Assembly (NCBI GenBank): GCA_964019155.1
Contig: OZ025241.1
Location: forward strand, 2,995,559 to 3,059,558
Direction: 5' to 3'
DNA: 64,000 bases
Origin: Osedax fenrisi
Taxonomy: Eukaryota > Annelida > Polychaeta > Sabellida > Siboglinidae
The notes beneath the pieces are model-generated. The model was given only the letters and a program-made list of their open reading frames with translations. It was not told the DNA's origin and did not search any database. Shown here in pieces: positions 23,716-36,622 of this stretch. A program made the translations under genes and the position numbers. Position 1 is the first letter of the stretch. Each line of letters begins with the position of its first letter.

Positions 23716-24113
23716 TATTACTTTTTATACTATCGCTTAACGTATTATTATGATTATATTATAATCAGGATATAACATGCATATATTGGTTTTTATATAC
23801 GAGTTATATTTGTTGTTTCATTTGTGTATCTCTCTTTACTTATTGAATAGAAACTATCATTATTAATACGCAATCGAACGTCATTATTGAAATGAATACA
23901 TGTTTATTGGATCGCAAGATATGAGTCATGTATGAGTAATGTATGAGTCATGTATGACTCATGTATTAGTAATGTATGCGTCATGTATACTGATGTATCG
24001 ATGGGTACGTATACGTGAGAACATAGAGGTTATACATGTATAGCATAGGGAGTTGTTGGTGTTTAAATTTTTTTTTGAAATATACATAAATGGTGATTAT
24101 TGAGTAGTCATTA

Positions 24114-24189
<76 letters not shown>

Positions 24190-25241
24190 GCATATACATA
24201 TATATTAAAGTTAAGTGTATACGGGTAACGATGCCATATAGGAATAGGTGTACTTTACCTATTACGTATTAGATGTTATGATGAATCACTCTCGTGCACT
24301 ATCTCACACTATCGGATATGTTCTGTAACACTGAAGGGATACCCGCACCTATAGTTGTATTCATTATTAGTGTTCTTGTTTTAGTTATTTATCTCGCTTA
24401 TGTATTATTGTATTATATAATATATTTATAATAAATTATATGTTATATGTAATAAACATAATATATACTGCATATAGTTAGTATATATATTTATATATAT
24501 ATATACTATAGTTAATAAATATATCTATATAATATAGTTTATATAATATAAAGACTATATTTAAAATCTCTAGGGTTTATATGGTAACGTATATTTTAAA
24601 TTATGAGTCCTTAAATTACATTTTTAATTATCCTGTTTAATTACTATAAAATATAGAATTTCTATTATGTAAAATACTATAAAAGTTATTATAGTAAGTT
24701 AACAATATCACCCAAGTATCGGGTAATCGAAGTAGTAATACTCTATTGTAACATTCCTAATATATCGATTACTTGATCAATCTTTGGTCAAATATTTACA
24801 TATATATTAATACATTCCGCACCACTGTGAGTATATTTCTATACAATAAACAATTATTATGACTCACTTCGAGGGAGCCTCTTGGTATCACATTTATCAT
24901 ACAATTGGGGGATATTATACTTTTTTTTCTTCAACAAATTAAATTTTTTTTAAATATATCCAGATCATGCAATATAATATTGAGTGCAAATCTAAATAGA
25001 TATAAATATACCTCAAGGAAATTATATTTAATATATTCAAGTATTTTTGTTAACATTTGTATTATATTAAATTCGCATGTAGGAAACTCTCCGATTATCG
25101 ACACCTAAATGACTATTTGTAATAACTTATTGAATATTCATTTTATGTTTTTTTAAATTGTGTAGTTAGGGTAATATTATAGTAATAAATAATTTTTCTA
25201 TTTTAAATTGTTTACATAATCGTATTTATAAGAATAAACAG
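23716..25241. other. intergenic, nothing recognised apart from a TA array
   Basis: A run of (gtatgagtcat)-like near-repeats lies at 23928-23995. The rest is AT-rich with no gene or element ends. Confidence 0.45.
24116..24183. repeat. (TA)n microsatellite, long
   Basis: Uninterrupted TA run of about 68 bp. Confidence 0.95.
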
Positions 25242-25335
25242 GGGAGTCGGTAATTGGATATATGCGCCTAATACCGACCCTTTCTCCAGTTACAGACACC
25301 CTAAAATACTCGCTGTAGAAATAATTAAAGTATTG

Positions 25336-25337
<2 letters not shown>

Positions 25338-25397
<60 letters not shown>
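25338..25397. repeat. (TA)n microsatellite
   Basis: TA run of about 58 bp. Confidence 0.95.
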
Positions 25398-25400
<3 letters not shown>

Positions 25401-25825
25401 ATACATATTATTGTATACAATACAAATATAAAATATAAATATATTTAACGAATTACCAAACGCACGCAGTTATTTTATTATTTAATATATATTTTAATAT
25501 TCATATTAAATTTATAATCAAACTTTATATTTATATAATATTATATTAAAATAGTGTAGGTTATCTATATTATTATTTAATATGTATGCATACAGTCGAT
25601 TAGATACACAATGTTTAGCTATTTTAATGAATACTGATTTAAAAAATATTATTGTTCAAATAATTAAAAAGTATTAAAAAACCAGAATATTGCATTTTAA
25701 AAAATAAAAATTGTAGGATTGAATATTTTGGAAAACAAAATACATATTAATAGTTACCATTAAATTACTAATAGTTTATGTATACGTCATAATCTTTATA
25801 TATCTTACAATTACTGTGTTATGAG

Positions 25826-26046
25826 AGGGGTCGATATTAGGGGGTTCGGTATTAGGAGGGTCGGTATTAGGGGTGGTCTGTATTAGGGGTGGTCTGTATT
25901 AGGAGTGGTCGTTATTAGGAGGGGTCGGTATTTGGAGGAGGTCGGTATTTGGAGGGGGTCGGTATTAGTAAGAGGTCGATATTAGGAGGTGGTCGGTATT
26001 AGGAGGTGGTCGGTATTTGGAGGGGATCGGTATTTGGAGACTTTCC
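25826..26046. repeat. G-rich minisatellite ggtcggtattagga
   Basis: About 12 variants of a 16-19 bp unit, gggtcggtattaggag, with ta/tt and gat/gtt variants. The C-rich complement equals the cctaataccgaccc motif at the other end of the putative element. Confidence 0.9.
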
Positions 26047-26199
26047 CTTATGTGAAATTGATTATAAAAAATACATACAAAATTTATTTTCAAAAATCCA
26101 CCTCATTATATAAATGTCCTTTTCTTTCTACTGACAAATTTAGTACATGTTTCTGTTAATAAGCATAATTGTATGACAATTTATACGATTCATTTTTAT

Positions 26200-26233
26200 A
26201 TCGAACACTTTAACAATTAATGGTCTTAACATT
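26200..26233. mobile_element. GGGGAAAG-family element, copy 5, left remnant
   Basis: ctttaacaattaatggtctt and aacatt match the left portion of copy 2. The rest of this copy resumes at 31566, after the LINE. Confidence 0.65.
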
Positions 26234-26590
26234 ATCAGTTGCAACGCATAGCAACCACATTTAAAGTCGCATAAATTTAACGCGTTATTTCTACAAATTA
26301 AAAAAAAATTAAATTTCTTTAAATCTAATTAATTTCGGTATACATTCGGATAACTAGTTCTCTATATTATACGGAATTACTTTCAATATTCACGTAGTCA
26401 TTTCAGTAAAGGATAAGGTTTTAAAATCGATTTCGAAAATAAGAAAATTGAAACAACACAACGCTAATTTATTTAGTAAACAAGAAAAATCGAATTCGGC
26501 AATTGTTCAATTTAAAATCATAGGGAAACAGTTTGTTAAAAATATATATAATTTCTAAAACTATATGATTGTAATATATTTACATTAAAA

Positions 26591-27596
26591 ATGGATTGTA
26601 GTACATGTACTTTAGAAATTAATAACGAAAATTATATAATATGTTCATGTGGTAATAAATACCATTATAAGTGCTTATATAAAGCAACAATTATGAAAAC
26701 AAATTGGTCTAATAAATCACCGCCAAAATATGCTATTCAGTTATTTAGATCACCAAAGTTTACATTTAAATGTAATACATGTATAATTAATAATAATGAT
26801 AATACACCAATGAATCTACCTATTTTAAATAACGCATTAGGCATAACGCCTACCATCGTCTACTATTATTGATAATAGTAATATTAATAATTTAATAAAT
26901 AGCACAGAAACAAAATTAAATATGTTATTATCAAAAATCACTGAAATAAGTGAATTGATTGTTGTTAAAAAATCATACGCTAATGTAACCGCTAATGTAA
27001 CCTCTACTGTAACCAATTCTGATACCTTTACTGACAATTTGGTAAAATCAGTAAATATTATTAAAAATAATATAGAAAGCAATAATGAAATAATTATTCA
27101 CAATATAAATATTCCTAATAATGATAAAACTAATTTCTTTAAATACTTAGTAAATATTATTTGTAAAACAGTAGATATTAATAAATCGTGTGTATTATCA
27201 ATAGTTCAATTATGATAATTATCATTTAATAAATTAAAATTAATTTTAGATAATGTAGTCTCAAAAAAAATTATTTTATCAAATGTTAACCGATTATGTA
27301 GATTACGAGATCTTCAAAATTCATTCATTAGAACATCTCTAGATGAAATATCACTAGAACGTCATCAGATATTATACCATGTAGTTAAAAATAAATTAAT
27401 TAAAAGTAAAAAAATTATCAAATGTATTTATAATTCTAGAAGTAGTTCCTATGAACTAAGATATATTATAAATAATAAAATTGACTGGAATATGTCAATT
27501 GGTGAAGATAATTTTAGTATATGGAAATTGTCATATATTACTTATAAAAATTCCATTATTAATAAAAATAAAAATAAAACTACAGGTTCTAGATGA
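26591..27596 (+). pseudogene. LINE ORF1 with PHD-type zinc finger
   Basis: Starts MDCSTCTLEINNENY. Cys and His residues follow in the order C-x2-C, C-x1-C, H-x2-C, C-x2-C (CSTC, CSCG, HYKC, CNTC) within the first 65 residues, the pattern of a PHD finger. The frame shifts near 26865, resumes at 26880-27214, meets two stops, and continues to SRWLRD-like decay ending at 27596 (RDLQNSFIRTSLDEISLERH near 27310). The C-terminal half is Lys/Asn rich, as expected of an RNA-binding ORF1 protein. Confidence 0.75.
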
Positions 27597-27614
27597 CTAA
27601 CCGGCAATAAAGAT

Positions 27615-28359
27615 GAAAATATTAAAAATAACAATTTAAATATATATTATGCAAATGCTCGTAGTATTAGAAATAAAATGAATTTTTTGGAATTTTTACT
27701 TTCATCTAATAAATATGACATTATATGTTTAGTTGAAATATTCTTAACAGTAGATGATAGAGATTCTCTGTATTTAATCGGTGGAAAAAATTATATACTA
27801 TTTAGATACGATACATTAATTCATAGAGGAGGTGTTGCGATATTTTGTAAATCTAATTTATGTAAGAAATTTTATTTCACACATAGATGTTCAATATATA
27901 CATTTAAAAATTAATTCAAAAATTCCATTTAATATTATATGTGTTTATAGACCTCCAAATTGTAATGAAGTATCTCATAAACATATATGTAAATTATTTG
28001 ATATAACCCAACACAATTATAATTCTTCTATAATTATAGGAGATTTTAATTTACCAAATTTTAATTGGAAAGAATATACATTTCCTAGTTACCCAAAAAG
28101 TTATGCATTACTTTACGATTCGATTATTAAAAATTCATTTTCACAATTAATAAATAAGCCAACTCGTAATAATAATATAATTGATTTACTTTTTACAAAT
28201 GAAAAACAATTACTATCTAATATAAATATTGGAGACTATTTCGGATTACACAAAAATATAAGTGACCACTATTCTGTTTCATTTAATGTAAATATTGAAA
28301 AATACCCATGTAAACAGATTTTAAAATCAAACAATTTTGATTTCAAAATGCTATTATAA
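27615..28359 (+). pseudogene. LINE ORF2, APE-type endonuclease domain
   Basis: Reads YYANARSIRNKMNFLEFL near 27645, DIICLVEIFLTVDD (the ETWL region), GDFNLPNFNW near 28045, NIIDLLFTN and SDHYSVSF. These are the ordered motifs of the APE-like endonuclease of LINEs, including the catalytic GDFN and SDH motifs. A frameshift near 27895 separates its two halves. Confidence 0.85.
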
Positions 28360-30310
28360 AATTAATTAAATATCATTTTTCTAAATTTAATTGGGAATAT
28401 CTAAATTCAAATGATTATAATATCGATCAAAAAGTAGAATATTTTAATAATGTTCTAAATAAATTATTTATATCACATATTCCTAATATAAATAATACAA
28501 TAAAACAAGTACTTCCGAAGAATATATTGAAATTGAAGAAGCAAGTAAAAAATTTATTTCGAAAATCTAAAACTAATTTACAATATAAATATAATTGGAT
28601 AGAAGCAAAAAAAAAATTATCCAAAGAATTAGAATCTTTAAATTTTAAGAGAGAGATTAATGCAATTAATTCAAAAAATAAATTAAAATTTTATAAATTT
28701 ATGAAAAAAAGACAACATTTAAAATCTGGAGTATCTCCTCTAATTGATATATCAAATAATAATGTTTTATTTTCAGATATCGACAAAGCAAATATGTTAA
28801 ATTCATATTTTAGTTCAATTCAACAAAATGATAATGGAAATTTACCCGAATTTTATAATTTAACTAAACAAAAGTTTGATAATATTGATTTAAATCTTGA
28901 AATAATTAAAATATTTTTAAATAGATTACAAATTACACATACTTTCGGAACTGATGGGATATCATCTTCTATGTTAAAATTATTATATAATTAATTATGT
29001 AGGCCTTTATATATTATTTTTAATTCATCTTTATTATCGGGTAATATACCTACAATTTGGAAAAAATCTATAATCACACCAATTTTTAAAAAGGGTGAAC
29101 CATCAAATTCAAATAACTATAGGCCTATTTCAATAACATGTGTAATGTGTAGAGTATTAGAACGTATTATTTCTAAACAATTAATTTTTTATTTAAAATC
29201 TAATAATTTATTAACAGAATTTCAATATGGTTTTATAAGTGGAAAATCCACAGAATTACAATTAACAAAATGTTTAAAATGTTGGTATAATGAATTGAAT
29301 AATAAAAAATGTGTAGATATAATATATATATTGATTTTGCAAAAGCTTTTGCTGTTGTTTCTCATGAAAAACTATTGTTTAAATTAAAATCATACGGTAT
29401 ATCTAATAAAATAATAAAATGGTTTTATAATTGCTTTGTTTTATAATTTTTATAAATATTTATAAAAATGATAAATGATAAAAAAATTAATTTTTTATCG
29501 AATATATCTCAAATTACACGGGTTGAAAATTCATTTTCAAATAGTTCTATTGTAAAATCTGGAGTACCACAAGGATCGGTTTTAGGTCCAATTTTATTTT
29601 TAATATATATTAATGATCTTCCTAGTATATTCTCTTCAAAAATTCATATTGATTTATTTGCCGATGATACAAAAATATATTTTTCTTACGCATCTGAGAG
29701 TGAAAGATTTCTTTTACAAAATAATTTAAATTTATTTTCACAATGGGTAAATAAATGGCAATTAAATATTTCATTACAAAATGTGCAGTTATGACTTTAG
29801 GGAAGGTTACTCCACCAAAATATTTTATAAATAATATTCAATTAGAAAACGTTACTTTTTATAAAGATTTAGGAATAATATTTGAAAATAACCTTTTATT
29901 TAATAAACATATTGATTATATTTGTAAAAAAGCTTATTTTTCTTTGAATTAAATTTTTAAATGCATTACTAAAAAATCCCCTAGAGCATTATCAAATGCA
30001 TATAACATTTATTGCAGACCAATTTTAGAATATGCATCCATAATTTGGTCACCTTTTTCAAAGGTTAGTAAATTTCGTAGTCTCATAGACCAAATTGAAA
30101 GAGTGCAAAGATTATTTACTAGAAGATTAATTACAAGATGCGTAGGATATATCAAATATTAATTATAAATCATATATAGAGAGATTGGTATATTTTAAAT
30201 TAGAATCACTTGAACTTAGAAGATTAAAAATAGACCTAACTACAATTTTTAAAATTTCAAATAATTATACAGATATAAATATATCTGATATTCTTAACAT
30301 CAAAATATAA
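28360..30310 (+). pseudogene. LINE ORF2, reverse transcriptase and C-terminal region
   Basis: TFGTDGISSSMLKLL, then PIFKKGEPSNSNNYRPIS near 29085, GFISGKSTELQL near 29230, DFAKAF near 29332, GVPQGSVLGPILFLIYINDL near 29560, and FADDTKIYFS (the YADD box, with Phe) near 29655. The C-terminal block RPILEYASIIWSP, IERVQRLFTRRL and LESLELRRLKIDL runs to 30260. Frameshifts at about 29320 and 29780 and several stops inactivate it. Confidence 0.9.
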
Positions 30311-30569
30311 TTAATAATAGATAAGTTAATTTATGGAATTCGTTAAATAATGATATAATAAAATCTGTATCTGTTTCATCTTTTAAAAATAAAATAAAAA
30401 AAATCTGTTTTGACAAACAACTTTTTTTTAACAGAAATTTATAATTTTATATTGATTTATGTTTCATTTTGTATCTTAATTATTGCATTATCTCTTCTGG
30501 TTTTTTTTAATGTGTTTTTGTTAAAGAAAATTTTTATATCTATATTTCAAATATATTATAATATAAAAT

Positions 30570-31090
30570 TAATAATTCATTATTATTACAGATAAAGTGG
30601 GAAGTATTATTTTATTTTTGTTTGTTCTATATTATATTTTGTTATACATTTATTTTTGTTATAGAAAATTCGGATTTTTATATCTATATTTCAAATATAC
30701 TATAATATAAAATTAATAATTCATTATTATTACAGATAAAGTGGGTAGTATTGTTTTATTTTTGTTTGTTCGATATTATATGTTTGTTTTATATATATTT
30801 TGTAAATATTTTTCAAATGTATTATATTACTAAACTACAATATTAATAATTTTCTATTATTTCAGATTATAGTGATAAGTATTATATTGTTTGTTTCGTA
30901 ATATTATTGGTATGTTTTGTTATTAACTGTTTTTGTATAGGTATATTGGTTTATTTTATTTGTAACTTGTTTTTTTTATATATATGTTTCAAATTTATTA
31001 TAGGTACCTACAATTAAAATATAAAATTAATAAAGTACTACCTACTATTATTACAGATTATGGTAAGTATTACATTATTTGTTTGTTTCA
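30570..31090. repeat. tandem repeats in the LINE 3' UTR
   Basis: About four copies of a 130-190 bp unit, each containing attattacagataaagtggg or a variant, then agtattattttatttttgtt. The same arrangement recurs in reverse orientation at 49400-49700. Confidence 0.7.
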
Positions 31091-31565
31091 TTCTAGTATT
31101 TGTTTTATTTTATTATTGGTTTATTTGATTTTTAACATGTTCTGTTTATAATATATTTAAAATGTAACATTTAAATATTAAACTATATAACTTATAATTT
31201 ATTACTAAAACAGGGTAACAAGATAAGAAGAGTTCTATAAAGTTAAAGTAGAAATTGAATATTTCGATGCCACTTACAAAATAATGTATTTTATTTCTAT
31301 TTTCGATTATTGTTACGCTATCTTTTATTTCTATTTTTATCATTTTTCGTTTATTTTTACTATATGATTTATTTCTACTTTCGATTTTTTTTCGTTTATT
31401 TTTACGGTAACTGTAAAACGTTTTAATTTCTTTAATTTTTTAATTTCGTATTATTCTTTGTTTATTTCTATAACGTATGTTATAGTTAGCAAATATCTAT
31501 ACTTTATACTTTCGATTATATTTTCGGCTATGTATTTGCTTAAATAAATTATCAATCAATCAATC

Positions 31566-32419
31566 AACATTTTATCACTTAATATTTGTATTTAAAAATT
31601 ACAATATATTATATTTTATGATTATAGATATTATTGTTAATTTTAAATTTTATTTAATCTTTTAATCCCATAGATAGCGGGGGTGTCCGTATTCGGTACC
31701 CATGTCCGAATACGGACACCCTATATAATACGGACATAACTAGATAAGCTATATATTATTGATGAATCAATCAGACAAAGTACAATTATATTATTTATAA
31801 TTAATTTTATGAATAATTTATTCTAATTTAATTAGTTAATAATGTATTTATTATTATTATTTTTTAATTAATAATACAAGTATCTAAATAATAAATTTTT
31901 TAGATTTAGCTTAATTGGTGGTATCAAATTATAACGCACGTGGTTTTTATGAAAATTAGAAGAGGTCACATGTAGAATAGAGCGTGCAAGCTACGTGCTG
32001 ATTGGTTATAGGGTGTCCGCGTATTAGGAAATCTAGAGTATTTATATTAGGAACTTATATGACCTCTAGACATATGATTATAACTTAATTAATATTTGAT
32101 AACAAATATAGAAATTATGTATATAATGTTTAGAATTTTTTAGTTTTAAATAATATATTGTTATATCGATACATTTGTATATTCTTGAGAAGGTTTTAAG
32201 TTGACATTTTTATTCATAAATTTAATAACGTAATAAAAAAATAAATTTATTGAATATATCGGCAATATTTTGAATAATAAAAAATAAAAAATACTTATTT
32301 AGACTATTTATATAATTATGAATATTGTATTCATTAAACATTTTTGTGTTGTATTTATGGTTTCTGAAATACCGAGAGTGTCCGTATTCGGGCACTGTCC
32401 GTATTCGGTTACTTTCCCC
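31566..32419. mobile_element. GGGGAAAG-family TA element, copy 5, right part
   Basis: Runs from aacattttatcacttaatat through repeated cggacaccc/gtgtccg motifs to GGTTACTTTCCCC followed by TA (32420-32421). It is the best-preserved interior of the long form and the reference for recognising copy 1. Confidence 0.8.
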
Positions 32420-32889
32420 TATAGGGTATACATACAATAGTAACAATGTATGTATAAAGAATATATATATGTGTGTGTGAATAGTGGTAACGTGCTAGTA
32501 ACATTAAAGGTACTATTTCTATACATATATGTATTTGTAAATTGTAACATATTTGACTCTTCAAGTATTTTACAATATTTGAATTATATAATATAATAAT
32601 CTTATATTTCATAATAATGACATACAGTTCTTGTATTTAATTTCTATCTTATGCACATCATAGTTTCTCTGAAATAAATGATAATTTTAACTCTAAACTG
32701 TAATGTTTTCGTGTGTGTAGTATACACTGTGTACATAACCAAATTATTTATATTTTAGAAATAATATTTGTAAAATAAAAAAGTTATGCCGATTTAGTAT
32801 TAAGGTTTATGTACCTGATTCTACGTGCAATGTTTGTTCAACTTTAATATTTTAATGACAAATATTTTAGCGACAATGGGTGGCCAAAT
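32420..32889. other. intergenic, nothing recognised
   Basis: AT-rich sequence without open frames of interest or repeat matches. Confidence 0.4.
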
Positions 32890-33620
32890 TATACCTGTCT
32901 ACTTTTTTTTTGATATTAAAAACTTATTATTTAATAAATATTAGTAGATCATTTATGTAAATTATAAAAAGAGGTGGACCAATTATCGATCCCTGCGGTA
33001 AATCAATATTATTTGCTAAGATATTTGATTTTTATTGTTAATTAGAACAGATTGTTCTCTTTGTAAGAGATAGCTTATTTTAATATTGGCGAATTACCTT
33101 TAATTCCGTATTTATATAATTTATTTATTAACATTTTATGATCTAACTTATCAAAAGCTTTAATTATATCAAGGAATAATGTGTTTATTGAGTTATGTTG
33201 TTCATTGTTTATTTAAATATTATTATATAGATCTACTATAGAATATGTTGTATTAAGTTTTTGAATATATCCATATTGTGTGTTTGTTATTCTATTGTGT
33301 TTTTTTTTGAAAAAAGGAACTAAATCTGATTTGAATTATTTTTTCTAATATTTTTGAAAGTTGGCATACACTTGAAATTGGTCTATATTTCTAGCTTTAT
33401 AACGGCTATTATTTTTATATATTGTTTAAAATTACATCTTTTTGGGAATATACCACCACTTATAAACACATTAAATATATGTGTTAATGATAGTGGTATA
33501 TAATATGTTGATAATTTAAAAACTTTCATATTTATTAAATTATTATCTAATGAAGTTTTTGAATTACAATTTTCTATTATGTGATTACTGGATTTATTGT
33601 TGTTTTTAAATTCATCAGTA
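32890..33620 (-). pseudogene. LINE reverse transcriptase fragment
   Basis: The minus strand reads, from high to low coordinate, LTHIFNVFISGGIFPKR near 33490, FLDIIKAFDKLDHKMLINKL near 33160, and LPQGSIIGPPLFIIYINDLL near 32985. These are standard LINE RT blocks. Stops and frameshifts are frequent. It differs from the 26-31 kb LINE in sequence. Confidence 0.8.
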
Positions 33621-35159
33621 ATTATTTAAATATTAGTTATGAATCATTGAATATATTTGCAATTTTATTTGAATCATATATTTATTTATTGAATATATCT
33701 ATGATGTATTTAATAGAAAGCAATATCATAAGTAGTGTGTGTAAATGCAATTTGGAACGTCAACTTAAATAATGTAGAATAAAATCAAAAATGCCAGATT
33801 TGTATATAATTATAGAAACATTGCCAATGGGTACGAAAGACATTTAGATAAACTAAAGGAAGAGTGAAAAACATGTTACCATGGTAGTGGTACCTGCAGG
33901 GTAAGTTAAGGATAATACAAATAAAAGAGAGTAATATTGAACAAGAAAAGTATAAATCAGGATAGGAAGTTATTATTAGCAAAATATGTAGGTATAGTTT
34001 GACCGTATCACAAGACTTCACCTAAGATAATGAATAAAGGAATGAATTATATTTATTTTATGTATATGAATAAATAATTAATACATTTGGAATATGTTAA
34101 CAATACAATATAGTTATATAATAAGTTATAAATGAATTGTTAATAGCAATATGATTTCTTAAAAAGATCCCACAATGAACATATTAGAATAAAAGAACAA
34201 ATACAATTCTTAAGATCAACAATACAAATTCTTAAATGTCACTCTAATTCTCATATTGAAGCAATATTCTTTCATTACTTTTTTTTTCAATGGAAATTCA
34301 TTGAAAAAAGATATCTTTATCTGGGAAAACTAACCATTGGATTAATGTCAAAATGATAATTGTTTATAGGAGTAAGAATAGTAACATTAGTAGATGAAAT
34401 TGATATCATATTTATTGAAATATTATGAAACCTATAATATAAATATAAGAGAGAGATACCAATAAGATTAATACGATTCTATCATCAGAAATGTATTGAA
34501 GAAATTAATTGTTGATATAATGATAAAAATTAGAATTATGAATGCAATTATTTATTTTAAAAAACGCATTATTAATAGAAATATGATACCGAATAAATCT
34601 TGTATATATTTTGTTTTGATTTGAAAAATATGTATAGAGATATCATAGTGGTCCGTATTACAAGGTGGTCCGTATTACAAGCCATATTACACATATAGGG
34701 GTAGTATACTACTGATTATAATAAAGCAGTGTAATTCTCGTGTATCACTAATTGCACATATTAGATACTCAATTTCATCCGTGAATTTTTATAATTAATG
34801 TACATATGTATGTTAGGTATATTTAAATAATTGAAATAGTATTATATATTCTATAGATTAAATTATATTTTATACTTTAAAGTTGTTATATGCGAATGAA
34901 ATTCCAAAAATTTCATAGACAAATTATTATTACTGTTAATTTATAGACAGATTTTCGTTATAAACGATTAGAAACGATTGTAATAAAAAAGGTCTAAATC
35001 TAAACCATTATTTTCAAAAGTGACCGTTATACCCATATTGCCAGTATGTTAATATATAAATTTATACAATATATAATTTAATAATTGTTTTACAGAGAGT
35101 ATGACACGTATAATATACATAACGAATAGATAATTTAAATTACGTATAAATTACGTATG
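33621..35159. other. intergenic upstream of the chitinase, no gene recognised
   Basis: AT-rich. At 34650-34682 ggtccgtattacaag is repeated twice, a trace of a cggac-type subterminal motif. Nothing else is recognised. Confidence 0.4.
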
Positions 35160-35380
35160 CAAACCGATATAGATTACGTCACTATTGTAGTAGCTATAGG
35201 CCACGTGACAGATGTTTCGTAATGGGGGCGTGTTATGGGTGTGTCGTAATGCTATTATGTAACGCACGAAATTTATATGCGCTTTCGTTAGCGTGTAAAT
35301 GTTCGCTGTGACATTGTCGTAACTGAAGGTCAAATGAAGAGATTGGCATGTTAAGCTAACACAATATCACCACTGCTATA
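35160..35380 (+). promoter_or_regulatory. chitinase promoter region with bZIP, E-box and nuclear-receptor-like sites
   Basis: The 220 bp before the chitinase start codon are GC-richer than the surroundings. They contain TTACGTCA (35174-35181, CRE/ATF type), CCACGTGAC (E-box, 35201-35209) and GAAGGTCAA (35325-35333, a monomeric nuclear-receptor half site). No TATA box at a convincing distance was picked out. Confidence 0.4.
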
Positions 35381-35426
35381 ATGCGTCTAATATACTTAGT
35401 AATAATACTGTTATTTTATCTCAAAG
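35381..35426 (+). CDS. chitinase exon 1, signal peptide
   Basis: ATG at 35381; [15 protein letters not shown] plus one base. The donor GTGAGT at 35427 is the only classical purine-rich donor of this gene. Confidence 0.85.
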
Positions 35427-35447
35427 GTGAGTCAGATACTTTCCATA

Positions 35448-35490
<43 letters not shown>

Positions 35491-35713
35491 TTTAATATAT
35501 CTTATTCTATATACCTTAATATTTATATTTTATTTTAATTTACTAATATTAATTTATAATTTCATTATATTATATAAAATATTCTGAATATAATATTAAT
35601 ATATAATATTATATTATGTATATTTCCTCGCCATTTTCTAAAGATCCGGTTCCTATTTATTTACTTTAGTTAATTAAACTTAAACTATAACTTAAACTAT
35701 AGTATACACCTAT

Positions 35714-35787
<74 letters not shown>

Positions 35788-36568
35788 AATACATATTATG
35801 TATACATATATACATATGTATACAATGTATACTATACACATATGTAATATATCATTAATTTTATTGTTAAATTTCATGATTTATATAAACATTTATTAAT
35901 TATATTTTACAAAATAATCTAAATCCAAACATTAACGTATCATACTTTTATCTAATATCCCAAATTAATCTACACTAATTAGAGTCTAGTTTGATGAACT
36001 AACATATAATTATAATACAATTAAGGTATATACTTGTTACAGAGTATATATATATATATAACTGGTTGTAATACTGAATTAGTATTACTGCATATATGTA
36101 TATTTATATACTTTATATGCTTCCTTGAATCTCTAAATACTTGACTTTATCTGTCACACATACTTATAGGGCCTACTATTTATTCTACAATTCTCATAAC
36201 AAAAATGATATCTATATATATTGAAATATATGCTTTAATTTAGTATAAATCATATTTATTAAACTATAAATGTATTACAATAATTTCCGATAATGACAAA
36301 TATAATTGGTAAAGTTAATAGGTAGATAATTCTTCTTTAATTAATTCCTAAAGTTAATTCATCTTTTTAATAACACATTTGTGAACTAATAAATCTAGAA
36401 ATATAACGTTACACACCTGAATATATTCCAAACTACTTTCTATCCACCATCGGTAATCATGGTTACTATGCATAGTTAATGTTTTAATACCTAGGAGTTA
36501 TATGTCTTATATTTCATTACTCATAAATATAAATCGGTAAATTGTAGTAAAGTATACTTTACTACATA

Positions 36569-36622
<54 letters not shown>

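Larger units (their letters stand above)
25242..26050. mobile_element. putative TA-type element with expanded subterminal repeats
   Basis: Left end ggggagtcggtaattgga with cctaataccgaccc nearby; right end ggtatttggagactttccc. The ends are roughly inverse, and the layout resembles the GGGGAAAG family (G-run terminus, then repeated cggac-type motif) with a different motif (taataccgacc). A TA array sits in the middle and a minisatellite of the subterminal motif fills the right side. No clean target duplication was found. Confidence 0.45.
26234..31565 (+). mobile_element. CR1-like LINE, nearly full length, inserted in a GGGGAAAG element
   Basis: A 5.3-kb plus-strand non-LTR retrotransposon with ORF1 (PHD finger), ORF2 (endonuclease then reverse transcriptase), a repetitive 3' UTR and a (atca)n tail. 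It is flanked by aacatt on both sides (26228-26233 and 31566-31571). Sequence to the left and right joins into one GGGGAAAG-family element, which fixes both ends. Five or more frameshifts and stops make it inactive. PHD-type fingers in ORF1 are known from CR1-clade elements, which supports the class. Confidence 0.85.

Noticed and set aside
23981..24199. Open frames made of YIYIYI repeats over TA arrays (also 19648, 35381, 46487, 61808)
   Set aside because: (TA)n reads as Tyr-Ile in every frame, so these are microsatellite artefacts.
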